In this document: positions 1 to 8,392 of the stretch, one piece after another
Layout of the letters: each line of letters begins with the position of its first letter
Position numbering within the stretch: position 1 is the stretch's first letter
Origin: Embleya scabrispora
Lineage (GTDB): Bacteria > Actinomycetota > Actinomycetes > Streptomycetales > Streptomycetaceae
Length of the DNA stretch: 64,000 nt
Assembly (NCBI RefSeq): GCF_002024165.1
Contig: NZ_MWQN01000001.1
Location: 5,187,501-5,251,500, forward strand
Direction of reading: 5' to 3'
The notes under the pieces: model-generated
Databases searched by the model: none
What the model saw: only the letters and a program-made list of their open reading frames with translations
Told to the model about the DNA's origin: nothing
Position numbers and translations under genes: made by a program

Positions 1-186
1 GCGCCACGCGCTGATGAACGCCTCCTGTACCGCGTCCTCCGCGTCGCCGGCGCTGCCCAGGATGCGCAGCGCGAGCGTGTACAGGGATCGCCCGTGCCGA
101 CGCATCAGCACCTCGAACGCCTCGGCGTCACCCTCGCGAGCCCGCACCACCAGGGTGCCCTCGTCGAGCTCGGCCTCGTCGGCCAT
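1..186 (-). CDS. ECF-type RNA polymerase sigma factor, N-terminal part (cut by window edge)
   Basis: The first 62 codons are visible; the rest lies beyond the window. The start ATG at 186 follows a strong GGAGGG ribosome site. The peptide begins MADEAELDEGT and carries the region-2 pattern of ECF sigma factors: an acidic GDAEAFEVLMRRHG stretch, then LALRILG and DAEDAVQEAF near residues 40-57, the core-RNA-polymerase and -10 recognition helices. It is divergent from the Asp23 operon starting at 474, so an envelope-stress role is plausible but inferred. Region 4 cannot be seen, so the subgroup is unknown. Confidence 0.9.
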   Translation of the reverse strand, partial: MADEAELDEGTLVVRAREGDAEAFEVLMRRHGRSLYTLALRILGSAGDAEDAVQEAFISAWR

Positions 187-473
187 CGGCTTTCCCTCCT
201 CGTCCCAACTCGGCGACCGTACTGCGCCGGAGGTCGCAAGACGAGAACCGCCACCCGTACGGCGGGCCGCGCGTTCGGTACGTGTTCGCGACCGCCTCGG
301 CGGGTAGCGTCGGATTCCGCGAAACATCCTCCGATCGACGCGTGACGTTCGCCCGGTGTGTGTGTCGTACAGGTGTGGTGAACCCGGCAAGGGGCACCGA
401 TGACAGCGGGACCGAGTGGGGTTCCGGTCGCAGGGTTCGGGCATTGCAGCCAGTCGAGGAAGGAAGTGCGCCG

Positions 474-965
474 ATGGCGGACACAACGGCCCAGGGCAAG
501 ACCGGCACGCAGGCGCTCCAGAAGGACGAAGAGCGTTCGGTGGGCAACGGTGGTCGTTCCACGGAGGTCGTCAAACTGGCCACCGACAAGGGACGCACGT
601 CGATCGCGGACGGCGTGGTGGCCAAGATCGCGGGCATCGCGGCCCGGCAGATCCCGGGCGTGTACGCGCTCGGCGGCGGCGCGGCCCGGGCGTTCGGCGC
701 GGTGCGCCAGCGCATTCCGGGGGGCAAGCCCAACGTGGCCCAGGGCGTCAGCGTCGAGGTGGGCGAGCGGCAGTGTGCCGTGGATCTCAACATCGTCGTG
801 GATTACGGCGTGCCCATCGCCGAATTGGCGCAGGCGGTCCGGGAGAATGTCATCGACTCCGTCGAGCGGATGACCGCGCTCGAGGTGGTCGAAGTCAACA
901 TCGCGGTGGACGACATCCACATCGACTACGACGGCGACGACTCCAAGGAGCGCCAGCTTCAGTGA
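474..965 (+). CDS. Asp23/Gls24 family envelope stress protein (first copy)
   Basis: A 163-residue protein. The ATG at 474 is chosen because GAGGAAGGAAG lies just upstream; the frame stays open further 5' but without a ribosome site. The Asp23 domain fills about residues 35-155, with features such as TSIADGVVAKIAGIAA, YALGGG, VDLNIVVDYG and VNIAVDDIH. Asp23 family proteins are abundant, membrane-associated through the anchor AmaP, and linked to cell-wall homeostasis in Gram-positive bacteria. It opens an operon with a J-like protein, a small membrane protein, a second Asp23 protein, a DUF6286-like protein and an AmaP-like protein, most of them overlapping by 1-4 bases. Confidence 0.93.
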   Translation: MADTTAQGKTGTQALQKDEERSVGNGGRSTEVVKLATDKGRTSIADGVVAKIAGIAARQIPGVYALGGGAARAFGAVRQRIPGGKPNVAQGVSVEVGERQCAVDLNIVVDYGVPIAELAQAVRENVIDSVERMTALEVVEVNIAVDDIHIDYDGDDSKERQLQ

Positions 966-1240
966 CGCGTGGGCCCGGCGACGACGAGCGGCGGAAACTG
1001 CTGCGCGAATACCGGGAATTCATCCGCACGAGCCACCCCGATCGTGGGGGCGACCCGGCGGAATTCGTCGCCGGGCTCGAACGCTTCAGGGCACTGATCG
1101 ACGCGGCGGGACCACCCGCGCCGATCCGTTCGGGGGCCGCGGCGGAGACTACGGTCTACCGCCGCGGCCGCTTGCCGGGCCGGCTCTGGCGGCAGTTGAC
1201 GGAGCGCCAGCGGCGGCGCAACAACCCGCGTGTCGAGTAG
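962..1240 (+). CDS. Minimal J-domain-like protein (HPD motif) in the Asp23 operon
   Basis: A 92-residue basic protein starting GTG at 962, overlapping the previous stop as GTGA, which implies translational coupling. Residues 12-50 read like helix II, the HPD loop and helix III of a DnaJ domain: KLLREYREF, then HPDRGGDP with His25-Pro26-Asp27, then EFVAGLERFRAL. Helix I and the zinc and C-terminal domains of true DnaJ are absent. The tail is Arg-rich (RQLTERQRRRNN). HPD is the motif by which J-proteins stimulate Hsp70 ATPase, so recruiting DnaK to envelope components is a reasonable but untested idea. The alternative is a fortuitous HPD in an unknown small protein. Confidence 0.8.
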   Translation: MTRGPGDDERRKLLREYREFIRTSHPDRGGDPAEFVAGLERFRALIDAAGPPAPIRSGAAAETTVYRRGRLPGRLWRQLTERQRRRNNPRVE

Positions 1241-1366
1241 CGGGCGGGTGCGACACCGATGGATTCCGGACAGCTCCGCGGCAGGACATCTTCGCGGCAT
1301 TCGGCCCGACAGGGGCCGGCAACTCGGCAACAACCAATGGTCGGTTCAGTGAGGAGTCGTTCGCCA

Positions 1367-1549
1367 ATGACTACACCCATGGTCGGCCTGTTGGTCGGCA
1401 TGGCCCTCGGCCTGGCCGCCGCGCTGGGCGGGTTCGGGGCCTTTCTCCTGGTCGCCGCCCTCGGGGTGGTCGGCTTCCTGGTCGGCCGCTTCCTGGACGG
1501 CGACCTGGATCTCGGCGAGCTGTTCAGCTCGCGCAATCGGCGCCGCTGA
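1367..1549 (+). CDS. Small membrane protein of the Asp23 operon (DUF2273-like)
   Basis: A 60-residue protein with two hydrophobic stretches (MVGLLVGMALGLAAALG and AFLLVAALGVVGFLVG) followed by FLDGDLDLGELF and a basic tail SSRNRRR. The ATG at 1367 follows GAGGAG at a suitable distance. Size, the two hydrophobic segments and the place between two Asp23 genes match the small DUF2273-type proteins that accompany Asp23/AmaP elsewhere. Its last base is the first base of the next start codon. The family assignment rests on context and topology rather than a diagnostic motif. Confidence 0.82.
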   Translation: MTTPMVGLLVGMALGLAAALGGFGAFLLVAALGVVGFLVGRFLDGDLDLGELFSSRNRRR

Positions 1550-1905
1550 TGCGCGCGGTACCGGCGGAGGGCCTGGCGCCGGCCGCGCACCGCGGAGTAC
1601 TGCAGATCGGCGGTCGGGTGGTGGAGAAGATCGCCGCCCGCGCGGCGCGTGAGGCCACCACCGAGGTCGCCCCGGACACCGTGCTGCGCGCCCCGAAGGC
1701 GGGCGCCACGATGCACCACGACCACGCGACGGTGAACCTCGACGTTGACGTGCCCTATCCCGGCCCGGTGGTCGAGATCGCCCGGACCATCCGGCAACGG
1801 GTGCGCGCCGACGTGGAATACCTGACCGGGATGCCCGTGGTGCGGGTGGACGTGACGGTCGCCCGGTTGACCCGTGGGGGGCACGGCAAGAGGAGAGTGC
1901 AGTGA
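1549..1905 (+). CDS. Asp23/Gls24 family protein (second, shorter copy)
   Basis: A 118-residue protein whose ATG shares a base with the upstream TGA. It has the same fold signatures as the first copy, in order: GGRVVEKIAARAARE, VNLDVDVPYPGPVVEIA, IRQRVRADVEYLTGMPVVRVDVTV. It lacks the long N-terminal leader of the first paralogue. Two divergent Asp23 proteins in one operon suggest mixed complexes on the AmaP anchor, which is inference. The end overlaps the next gene by GTGA. Confidence 0.9.
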   Translation: MRAVPAEGLAPAAHRGVLQIGGRVVEKIAARAAREATTEVAPDTVLRAPKAGATMHHDHATVNLDVDVPYPGPVVEIARTIRQRVRADVEYLTGMPVVRVDVTVARLTRGGHGKRRVQ

Positions 1906-2519
1906 GCCTGGAGGCTTCGCCGGAGGCGCCGGCCGACGGCTCGACGGCCCTGGCGGCCGCCGACGACTGGGGCGACGGTGCGAAGGTGCGCCGGGCCTGG
2001 TCGACGCGGGGGTTGCCGGCCGCGCTGGTGGCGCTGCTCGTGGGCGGCGTCGCGGGCACCGCGCTGTACATCGGCGTGACGGCCCGGATCGATCGGGCGC
2101 CGCGCTGGTCGCGCGACCTGTTGGAGCGGGCCCAGACGCACGAGTGGCGGGACAACTGGACCATCGCCGCCGGGGCGATCGCCGCCGCGGTGGGCCTGTG
2201 GCTGATCGTGCTCGCGCTCACCCCCGGACGGCGCGCGCTGCTGCGCCTGCGCTCGCCCGGCGGCGCGATGACCGTCTACATGACCCGGCGTACCGCCGCC
2301 TCGTTCCTGCGGCACACCGCGCTGGCCTCCTCGGGCGTGTTGGACGCGCGGGTGCGGATGGGGCGGCGCAAGGCGGTACTGCGGGTGGACTACCACTTCC
2401 GCGATCCGGACGATCTGCACGACGAGTTGATCGAACGCCTCCAAGAACGCGCGAACGCGCTCACGCTGGCCCGGGTGCCGCGCGTGGACCTGCGTCTTCA
2501 GCCCGTGAGCGGGAGGTGA
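1902..2519 (+). CDS. DUF6286-like two-helix membrane protein
   Basis: A 205-residue protein beginning GTG at 1902. Predicted membrane segments lie near residues 37-59 (LPAALVALLVGGVAGTALYIG) and 86-107. Between them is a short outside loop with RAPRWSRDLLERAQTHEWRD, and the C-terminal 95 residues form a cytoplasmic domain (TRRTAASFLRHTAL, VDYHFRDPDDLHDEL) resembling an Asp23-like alpha/beta unit. Proteins of this type sit next to Asp23/AmaP genes in streptomycetes; I recall the DUF6286 label for them. No enzymatic motif is visible. A structural or anchoring role in the envelope complex is inferred. Confidence 0.8.
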   Translation: MSLEASPEAPADGSTALAAADDWGDGAKVRRAWSTRGLPAALVALLVGGVAGTALYIGVTARIDRAPRWSRDLLERAQTHEWRDNWTIAAGAIAAAVGLWLIVLALTPGRRALLRLRSPGGAMTVYMTRRTAASFLRHTALASSGVLDARVRMGRRKAVLRVDYHFRDPDDLHDELIERLQERANALTLARVPRVDLRLQPVSGR

Positions 2520-2523
2520 GGCG

Positions 2524-3159
2524 ATGATGCGCACGGTCTGCAACCGGATCTTGCTGTTCCTGGCGGGGCTGGCCCTGATCGCCGGCGGGCTCGCCGTCGC
2601 CGCCCGCGGTCGCGGCTGGTACCCCGACCTGGTGCACACCGCGGACAAGCCGTTCATCACCACGAGTCAGGCCGAGCGGCTCACCGACCACGGCTGGTGG
2701 TGGTGGGTCGCCTTCGGCGTGCCGGGGTTGATCCTGGTGCTCGCGCTGTGGTGGCTGCTCGCCCAGGTGGGCCGGCGTCCGGTGCGGTCGATGCGGGTGC
2801 ACGACACGACCGACCACGCCGGCGACGGTCCGTCGGGACTGGGCACCGGGTTCGGCATGGTCGGCGACGAGGCGGACACGCTGACCGTCTCGGGCAACGC
2901 GTTGGCCGACGCGATCGAGGACGACCTGGCCTATGTGGCGGGTGTCGAGCACGTCACCGCGCATCTGGTGCGCCGGCGGCACGGGCCCACGCTGCAGGTG
3001 CTGGTCCGGGCCGAGCCGGGGGCCGAACCCCGCGAACTGCTCGGCGCGGTGCGCGACCGGGTGTTGCCCAACGCGCGCGAGGCGGTGGGCCTGGAGACGT
3101 TGCCCACGGTGCTGACCCTGCGGACCAGCCGAGGGCTGCCGAAGCGACACCTGGACTGA
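2524..3159 (+). CDS. amaP: AmaP-like alkaline-shock membrane anchor protein
   Basis: A 211-residue protein starting MMRTVCNRIL. One helix covers residues 7-27 and a second residues 59-81 (Trp-rich start, HGWWWWVAFG). The soluble C-terminal part resembles the Asp23 fold, with GNALADAIEDDLAYVAGVEHVTAHLV and LQVLVRAEPGAEPRELL. AmaP anchors Asp23 to the membrane in staphylococci, and this last gene of the Asp23 operon has the expected size and topology. It is followed by a strong hairpin at 3165-3191. The gene symbol is by analogy. Confidence 0.82.
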   Translation: MMRTVCNRILLFLAGLALIAGGLAVAARGRGWYPDLVHTADKPFITTSQAERLTDHGWWWWVAFGVPGLILVLALWWLLAQVGRRPVRSMRVHDTTDHAGDGPSGLGTGFGMVGDEADTLTVSGNALADAIEDDLAYVAGVEHVTAHLVRRRHGPTLQVLVRAEPGAEPRELLGAVRDRVLPNAREAVGLETLPTVLTLRTSRGLPKRHLD

Positions 3160-3164
3160 CCGGG

Positions 3165-3191
3165 CGGGCCGGGGACACCAACCCCGGCCCG
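3165..3191 (+). terminator. Hairpin terminator after the Asp23 operon
   Basis: Perfect 10-bp stem CGGGCCGGGG / CCCCGGCCCG with a 7-nt loop, six bases after the amaP-like stop. There is no U-tract, as is common for actinobacterial terminators. Confidence 0.65.
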
Positions 3192-3289
3192 CACCTCGGC
3201 CGGTGGGCCGCCTTCGGGCGGCGCGCCGCGTGTTCGGCCCGTGCGCCGTGCCCGGCTCGCGTACGGCGGGCCGCGGGCCGGGCTCGGGG

Positions 3290-4051
3290 TCAGAGGGAGC
3301 GGGCCAGTCCGCCGTCGATCGGGATCAGCAGGCCGCTCAGATAGGACGCCGCCGGGGAGAGGGTGAAGGCGGCCACTCGGCCGAACTCCTCCGGGGCGCC
3401 GTAGCGGCCCAGCGGGATGGCCTCGCTCTGCCGGGCCCGGGTGGCCTCCGCGTCGCCGCCGAGGTCGTCCAGCTCGCGCACCCGGTCGGTGTCGATCCGG
3501 CCCGGCAGCAGGCCGAACACCCGGATGCCGCGCGGACCCAACTCGTCGGCGAGGGACTTGGCCACCCCGGCCAGGCCGGGCCGCAGGCCGTTGGAGATGC
3601 CGAGGCCGGGAACCGGCTGACGCGCCGACGAGGAGAGCACGAAGCCGATCGCGCCGCCGGCGTGCAGCGCGGCCGAGGTGGCTCGGGCCAGCCGTACCGC
3701 GCCCAGGAAGACCGACTCGAACGACTCCCGCCACTGGTCGTCGTCGACGGCGCCGATCGTGCCGGCCGGCGGCCCGCCCACGCTCACCAGCGCGCCGTCC
3801 AGCCGCTCGAAGCGGGCCAGCGCGGCGGCGACGAGGCGCTCGGCCGCGCCGCTGTCCCCGTTGTCGGCGGCGATGCCCAGCGCCCGCTCGGGACCGCCCA
3901 GCGCGGCGACGGCCTCCGCCACGCGCTTTTCGTCCCGCCCGGAGACCACCACCCGGGCGCCGTCGTCCACCAGCGCCCGGGCGGTGGCGAAGCCGAGGCC
4001 GCGGGTGCCGCCGGTGACCAGATACACACGATCGCGAAGTCCAAGATCCAT
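3290..4051 (-). CDS. Atypical short-chain dehydrogenase (BKR-like, degenerate catalytic residues)
   Basis: A 253-residue SDR. The cofactor loop TGGTRGLG is intact at about residues 13-20, and SVGG stands in place of NNAG. At the active site the usual Ser..Tyr-x-x-x-Lys is changed: SSSARQPVPGLGISNGLRPGL aligns Asn where Tyr is expected and Pro where Lys is expected. A known SDR-like subgroup (BKR_like_SDR_like) has the same loss, so this is a lineage feature rather than a broken gene. The C-terminal YLSGLLIPIDGG is typical. Start at 4051 is preferred over ATG 4060, whose ribosome site would directly touch the codon. Substrate is unknown. Confidence 0.88.
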   Translation of the reverse strand: MDLGLRDRVYLVTGGTRGLGFATARALVDDGARVVVSGRDEKRVAEAVAALGGPERALGIAADNGDSGAAERLVAAALARFERLDGALVSVGGPPAGTIGAVDDDQWRESFESVFLGAVRLARATSAALHAGGAIGFVLSSSARQPVPGLGISNGLRPGLAGVAKSLADELGPRGIRVFGLLPGRIDTDRVRELDDLGGDAEATRARQSEAIPLGRYGAPEEFGRVAAFTLSPAASYLSGLLIPIDGGLARSL

Positions 4052-4120
4052 GCCGCCCATCCTGCCCGCTACCGGCCCCGAAGCCGGGTAAATGACAGGC
4101 CGTCAGGTCGGCCGGGTCGC

Positions 4121-4126
4121 TACCCT
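4121..4126 (+). promoter_or_regulatory. Candidate -10 box (TACCCT) for a leaderless sir2 transcript
   Basis: TACCCT lies 7 nt before the ATG at 4134, and no Shine-Dalgarno is present in between. This spacing would place transcription start at or near the A of ATG. Confidence 0.5.
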
Positions 4127-4133
4127 CGGTGGC

Positions 4134-4892
4134 ATGACCGAACAGATCGACCTCGTGCGGAAGTGGATCGCGGCTGCCGAGGACGGCGTCACCGTGCTGA
4201 CCGGGGCGGGCATCTCGACCGACTCCGGGATCCCCGACTACCGGGGGCCGCAGGGCGTGTGGACCAAGGATCCCGACGCGGAGAAGTTGGTCACCTACAG
4301 CTACTACATGGCCGACGAGGACATCCGCCGCCGCTCGTGGCTGCTGCGCCGGGACAACCCCGCGCGACTGGCCGGGCCGAACGCGGGACACGCCGCGCTG
4401 GTCGCGCTGGAACGGGCCGGTCGGCTCAACGCGTTGATCACGCAGAACGTGGACGGGCTGCACCGCAGGGCCGGCACCTCCCCGGAGAAGATCATCGAGT
4501 TGCACGGCACGATGTTCCACGTCCTGTGTACCGACTGCGACACGCGCACCACGCTGGACGCCGCCCTGGAGCGGGTCGAGATGGGCGAGGACGACCCGCG
4601 CTGCCTGCAGTGCGGCGGAATCCAGAAGACCGCGACGATCATGTTCGGGCAGGGGCTCGACCACGGGGTGCTGGAGCGGGCCGCGATCGCCGCGCAGGTC
4701 GGTGATCTGTTCCTGGCCGTCGGCACCTCGCTCCAGGTGGAGCCGGCCGCGTCGTTGTGCCGGGTGGCACGGGATTCGGGGGCCCGCCTGGTGATCGTCA
4801 ACGCGGGGGAGACGCCCTACGACCCGATCGCCGACGCGGTGATCCGGGAGCCGATCGGCGAGGTGTTGCCGGAGCTGGTCGAGGGGTTGTGA
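4134..4892 (+). CDS. Sir2-family NAD-dependent protein deacylase (sirtuin)
   Basis: A 252-residue sirtuin of usual bacterial length. NAD-binding motifs are GAGIS at residues 24-28, SGIPDYRGP after it, and TQNVDGLH near 103-110. The catalytic His is in IELHGT at about residue 124. A zinc site is formed by Cys132/Cys135 (CTDC) and Cys157/Cys160 (CLQC). The family removes acyl groups from protein lysines using NAD, producing nicotinamide and O-acyl-ADP-ribose. No Ala-Tyr-Arg desuccinylase signature could be confirmed by eye, so acyl preference is open. It is divergent from the SDR gene and convergent with SURF1. Confidence 0.95.
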   Translation: MTEQIDLVRKWIAAAEDGVTVLTGAGISTDSGIPDYRGPQGVWTKDPDAEKLVTYSYYMADEDIRRRSWLLRRDNPARLAGPNAGHAALVALERAGRLNALITQNVDGLHRRAGTSPEKIIELHGTMFHVLCTDCDTRTTLDAALERVEMGEDDPRCLQCGGIQKTATIMFGQGLDHGVLERAAIAAQVGDLFLAVGTSLQVEPAASLCRVARDSGARLVIVNAGETPYDPIADAVIREPIGEVLPELVEGL

Positions 4893-4910
4893 CCGGCGCG
4901 GGGGCCGGGG

Positions 4911-5714
4911 TCAGACCGTCGCGGCCCGCTCGTGCTCGTCCGCCGCGTCGCCCTCGTCGAGCGCGGCCAGTTCGGCCTCCAGCTCCCGGGCCTCGCTCCG
5001 GATCAGCTTGACGAACATCGCGAGCAGCGCGAACGCGAAAATCCACCACTGCACCGCGTAGGCCAGGTGCGGGCCCAAGTCCTCGTCGTCCGGCTCCGGG
5101 ATCAGCGCGGGGGCCCTGGCCGGCATTGGGGTCTGCTCGGTGAGTTCGACGTAGCCGCCGAACAGGGGGTGCGGCACCTTCGGGCCCAGTTCGAAGCCGG
5201 AGATCCGCGACACCTGGCCCTCGATCGCCGTCTGGCCGCGGATGCCGGAGTCCTTGCGCGTCTCGTCCGGGCGCAGCCGGCCGGTCACCGTGACCTGGCC
5301 GGTCGGCGCCGGCGGTACGTCGGGGCGGTCGGCGGCCTGCGGCGGGTTCTTCACCCAGCCGCGGTCGACCAGGAGGGTGCGCCCGTCGGCGCCGACCAGC
5401 GGGGTGAGCACGTAGTAGCCGGGCACGCCGTCCTGGGACCGGTTGCGTACGAGCAGTTCGTGCTCGGTGTCGTACCTGCCGGTCAGCGTGACCCGGCGCC
5501 ACTGGAGATCGCCCGGCAGCTTGCGGCCCACCGCGAGGATCTCCTCGGCGGGCGCCGGCTTGCGGTCGATGTTGGCGCTGATCAGGTCGTTGTGCGCGAC
5601 CTTGTTCTCGTGCCGGTGGAACTGCCAGAAACCGAGCTCGACCATGATGGGGATCAGCACGACGACGAGCAGCGCCATCGCGATCCAGCGCGGGGTCAGC
5701 AGGAAGCGGTACAC
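4911..5714 (-). CDS. SURF1 family protein (cytochrome oxidase biogenesis)
   Basis: A 267-residue protein. The frame is open much further 5', but the GTG at 5714 (VYRFLLTPRWIAM) is where SURF1 homology begins. The upstream Arg-rich extension looks non-coding. The first helix is IAMALLVVVLIPIMVELGFWQF with the typical GFWQ; the central domain has RVTLTGRYD, DGVPGYYVLTPL and LLVDRGW; the last helix is near QWWIFAFALLAMFVKLI. SURF1 helps assemble haem a into cytochrome c oxidase. The C-terminal 30 residues are acidic (ELEAELAALDEGDAADEHE). Confidence 0.92.
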   Translation of the reverse strand: MYRFLLTPRWIAMALLVVVLIPIMVELGFWQFHRHENKVAHNDLISANIDRKPAPAEEILAVGRKLPGDLQWRRVTLTGRYDTEHELLVRNRSQDGVPGYYVLTPLVGADGRTLLVDRGWVKNPPQAADRPDVPPAPTGQVTVTGRLRPDETRKDSGIRGQTAIEGQVSRISGFELGPKVPHPLFGGYVELTEQTPMPARAPALIPEPDDEDLGPHLAYAVQWWIFAFALLAMFVKLIRSEARELEAELAALDEGDAADEHERAATV

Positions 5715-5983
5715 ACCGGCACGGTACCCCTCGTCGTACGCGTCGCGTTTCGCCGGGTCCCGCCCGGCGCGCCGTGCCGCGAGCCGTCGTGCGGATCGGC
5801 CGGCGCGCGGTCGGCGGCGAAACGGGCGGGGTGTCCGGGTCGGCCGCCGGCCGGGGGTCCCCGCCGATAGGCTGCCCGCACGCCGTCTCCGGAAGCCTCG
5901 CCCGCAGGCCCCGACGGGCCACGGTGCGGACGCGGCATCGCGCCGCCGGCTCGGGAGACATCCAGCCTCGGGAGTCACACAGC

Positions 5984-6661
5984 ATGGAAGGTCCCTCGCG
6001 CGATCCCGTGCCCGGGCGACGCGGCACCGCCGGTCACTGGGTCGGCCTGATCGGGATCGCCGTCGTCGCGTTCGCCTCGATCGGCCTGCTGGGGTGGATC
6101 GCTCCGCTGGTGGCGGGAGTTCGTACCCGTCGGCGCTGGGACTGGGTGGTCCTCACGCTCAGCGTGGTTTTCCTGGTCCTGGCCTTCGTCTGCCTGATCG
6201 TGGGCAGCGAGACCGAGGACGAGAAGGCCGCGCGCGAGGCGGTGGGCGGACCCGCGCCGCAGTCGGTCCTGGACGACGTCGGGGCGGTCATGCTGCTCGT
6301 GCTGATGGTGGCCGTGCCGGTCTGGTGGTGCGTGCGGTCGGCCCGGTGGGCACGGGCGATGCGGGGGCAACTGCCGCCGCGGGAGGCCGGGTACGCGCCG
6401 TGGGCGGGGGTGGGCCTTTCGCCGCAGTCGTTGTCGCAGCCGTTGCCGCGACCGGTGGTGCCGGGCTACCCCCACCCCGGGCCGGCGGTACGCCCACACT
6501 TCGCGCCGTCCGTGCCGTCCGCGCCCCCGCCGGTCGCCCCGCCCGCGGCCGGGCCGCCGCCCGCCGTCGACGATCCCGCCGCCCGGGCCAGGGCCCGGCT
6601 CCAGGGGCTCAGCGAACGGCTGCGCGAACAGGACGGCGGCAACCCCGGCGGGCCCCGATGA
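5984..6661 (+). CDS. Three-helix membrane protein coupled to a Ser/Thr kinase gene
   Basis: A 225-residue protein that I do not recognise as a named family. Predicted helices lie near residues 19-43, 53-74 and 100-118, followed by a long Pro-rich cytoplasmic tail (PLPRPVVPGYPHPGP, VPSAPPPVAPPAAGPPP) and a short charged end. Its stop overlaps the kinase start as ATGA, so the two proteins are probably made together. The Pro-rich tail could be a substrate or docking segment for the kinase. That is inference from gene order only. Confidence 0.82.
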   Translation: MEGPSRDPVPGRRGTAGHWVGLIGIAVVAFASIGLLGWIAPLVAGVRTRRRWDWVVLTLSVVFLVLAFVCLIVGSETEDEKAAREAVGGPAPQSVLDDVGAVMLLVLMVAVPVWWCVRSARWARAMRGQLPPREAGYAPWAGVGLSPQSLSQPLPRPVVPGYPHPGPAVRPHFAPSVPSAPPPVAPPAAGPPPAVDDPAARARARLQGLSERLREQDGGNPGGPR

Positions 6662-8292
6662 GCGCGCCGGGCCGGGTGATCGCGGACCGCTACGAACTGT
6701 CCGCGGCGATCGGCCGAGGCGGCATGGGCCAGGTCTGGAAGGCGTACGACCGCACCCTTCAGCGCCGGGTCGCGGTCAAGCTCCTGCGCACGGACCTCGT
6801 GGACTCCGGCGGCGAGCGCGGCGCGATGGAACGCCGCTTCCTGCGCGAGTGCCGGGTCACCGCCGGCATCGACCACCCCGGTCTGGTCACCGTGTTCGAC
6901 GGCGGCGCGGACGCGGGCGAGTTGTACCTGGTGATGCAACTGCTCGACGGCTGCGACCTGGCCGACCTGATCGCCGAGCACCGGCCGCTGCCGTGGGAGT
7001 GGGCGGTCGCGGTGGCCGCGCAGATCTGCTCGGTGCTGGCCGCGGTGCACGCGGTGCCCGTGGTGCACCGCGACCTGAAGCCGCGCAACGTGATGGTCCG
7101 GCGTGACGGCACGGTCAAGGTGCTCGACCTGGGCGTGGCCGCGGTGCTCGACCCGGAGTCGACCAAGCTCACCACGACCGGCGCGATGCCGGGTTCGCCC
7201 GCGTACATGGCGCCCGAGCAGATGAACGGCATCGTCGAGCCGCGCACCGACCTGTACGCGCTGGGCTGCCTGCTGTACGAAATGCTGGTCGGCCGCGCGC
7301 CGTTCGCCGGGCCGACGATGGCCTCGGTGATGCTGGGGCACCTGAACACCGCACCCGAGCCGCCGGGCGCACGGCGGCCGGGGTTGCCCGCCGGCCTGGA
7401 CCGGCTGGTCCTGGACCTGCTCGGCAAGCAGCCCGACCAGCGGCCGGCGAACGCGCAGGAGGTCTACCGGCGGCTGGCCCCGCTGCTGCCGGCGCCCACG
7501 GGCGACGCGAGCGCGGCGCTGGCCCCGACCGCGCCGATGGACCCGACCCGCCCGCTGCGCTTCCCGGCCGCGCCGCAACCGCTGCCGGGGGTGCCCGCGC
7601 CGGTGCACGCGCCGATCCCGGCCGCGCCGGCCGCGTCGTGGGCGATGAGCGCCGGACCGGCCGCGTACGCCCCCAGGTCGGATCCGGACTGGGCCGCGGT
7701 GCCCTCGGCGGCGCCGCCCACGCCGGATGTGGGCAGTGCGCTCGACGAGGCCAACCGGCTGCTGGGCGAGGGGGCGCTGACCCAGGCGGTGGACGTGCTC
7801 GGCGCCGCGCTGCCGGTGGCCGTCGCGCGGCACGGCGAGCACGATCCGCTCGTCCTGGGCCTGCGCCAGGCGCTCGCCGACACGCTGCTCGCGGACCGGC
7901 AGTTCCGCCGCGCGCTGCCGGAACTGCGGTACATCGCCAGCGTGTTCGCGGCCGCGGGTGGGCCGGCCGACGCGGAGGCGATGGAGTACGGCAGGCAGGT
8001 CGCCGCGTGCCTGGAGGAGCTGGGCGAACTGCCCGCCGCGCTCGGCGAGTACCGGCGCCTGCTCGACCTGCACCGCCGGGTCCCGGACGCCGACGTGTAT
8101 CAGGGCTTCGACCTGCGCGAGCGCATCGGTCTGCTGCTCGCCGCGCTGGGCGACCCGTACCAGTCGGAGAGCGTGCTGGTCCCGCTGCTCACCGAACAGG
8201 AACACCGGCTGGGCCCGGGGCACCCGCGTGTGGCCACGCTGCGGCAACACCTGGCCCGGATCCACGGCGCCTCGGGGTATCGCCGCCGCTGA
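6658..8292 (+). CDS. Serine/threonine protein kinase with TPR-like C-terminus
   Basis: A 544-residue Hanks-type kinase. The glycine loop GRGGMG is at residues 19-24, the VAVK lysine at 41, the catalytic loop [10 protein letters not shown] from 137, DLG instead of DFG at 157-159, and YMAPEQ in the activation segment. A Pro/Ala linker spans about 285-355. Residues 360-540 form helical repeats ([50 protein letters not shown]) of TPR type. No transmembrane or PASTA segment is visible, so it is probably cytosolic or membrane-held by its upstream partner. Substrates are unknown. Confidence 0.94.
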   Translation: MSAPGRVIADRYELSAAIGRGGMGQVWKAYDRTLQRRVAVKLLRTDLVDSGGERGAMERRFLRECRVTAGIDHPGLVTVFDGGADAGELYLVMQLLDGCDLADLIAEHRPLPWEWAVAVAAQICSVLAAVHAVPVVHRDLKPRNVMVRRDGTVKVLDLGVAAVLDPESTKLTTTGAMPGSPAYMAPEQMNGIVEPRTDLYALGCLLYEMLVGRAPFAGPTMASVMLGHLNTAPEPPGARRPGLPAGLDRLVLDLLGKQPDQRPANAQEVYRRLAPLLPAPTGDASAALAPTAPMDPTRPLRFPAAPQPLPGVPAPVHAPIPAAPAASWAMSAGPAAYAPRSDPDWAAVPSAAPPTPDVGSALDEANRLLGEGALTQAVDVLGAALPVAVARHGEHDPLVLGLRQALADTLLADRQFRRALPELRYIASVFAAAGGPADAEAMEYGRQVAACLEELGELPAALGEYRRLLDLHRRVPDADVYQGFDLRERIGLLLAALGDPYQSESVLVPLLTEQEHRLGPGHPRVATLRQHLARIHGASGYRRR

Positions 8293-8392
8293 GGGGTGCC
8301 GGCTCCGGCGCGTGCGGTCGGCAGACGGATCCTCGACCCGTACCTCCCCGAGCCACGGCGGGGGTGAGCCGGCGCGACCGTCGGCGGTTGTG

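Noticed and set aside
5715-5978. N-terminal 88 residues of an extended SURF1 frame
   Set aside because: Arg/Pro-rich sequence without family similarity; SURF1 homology begins at the GTG at 5714.
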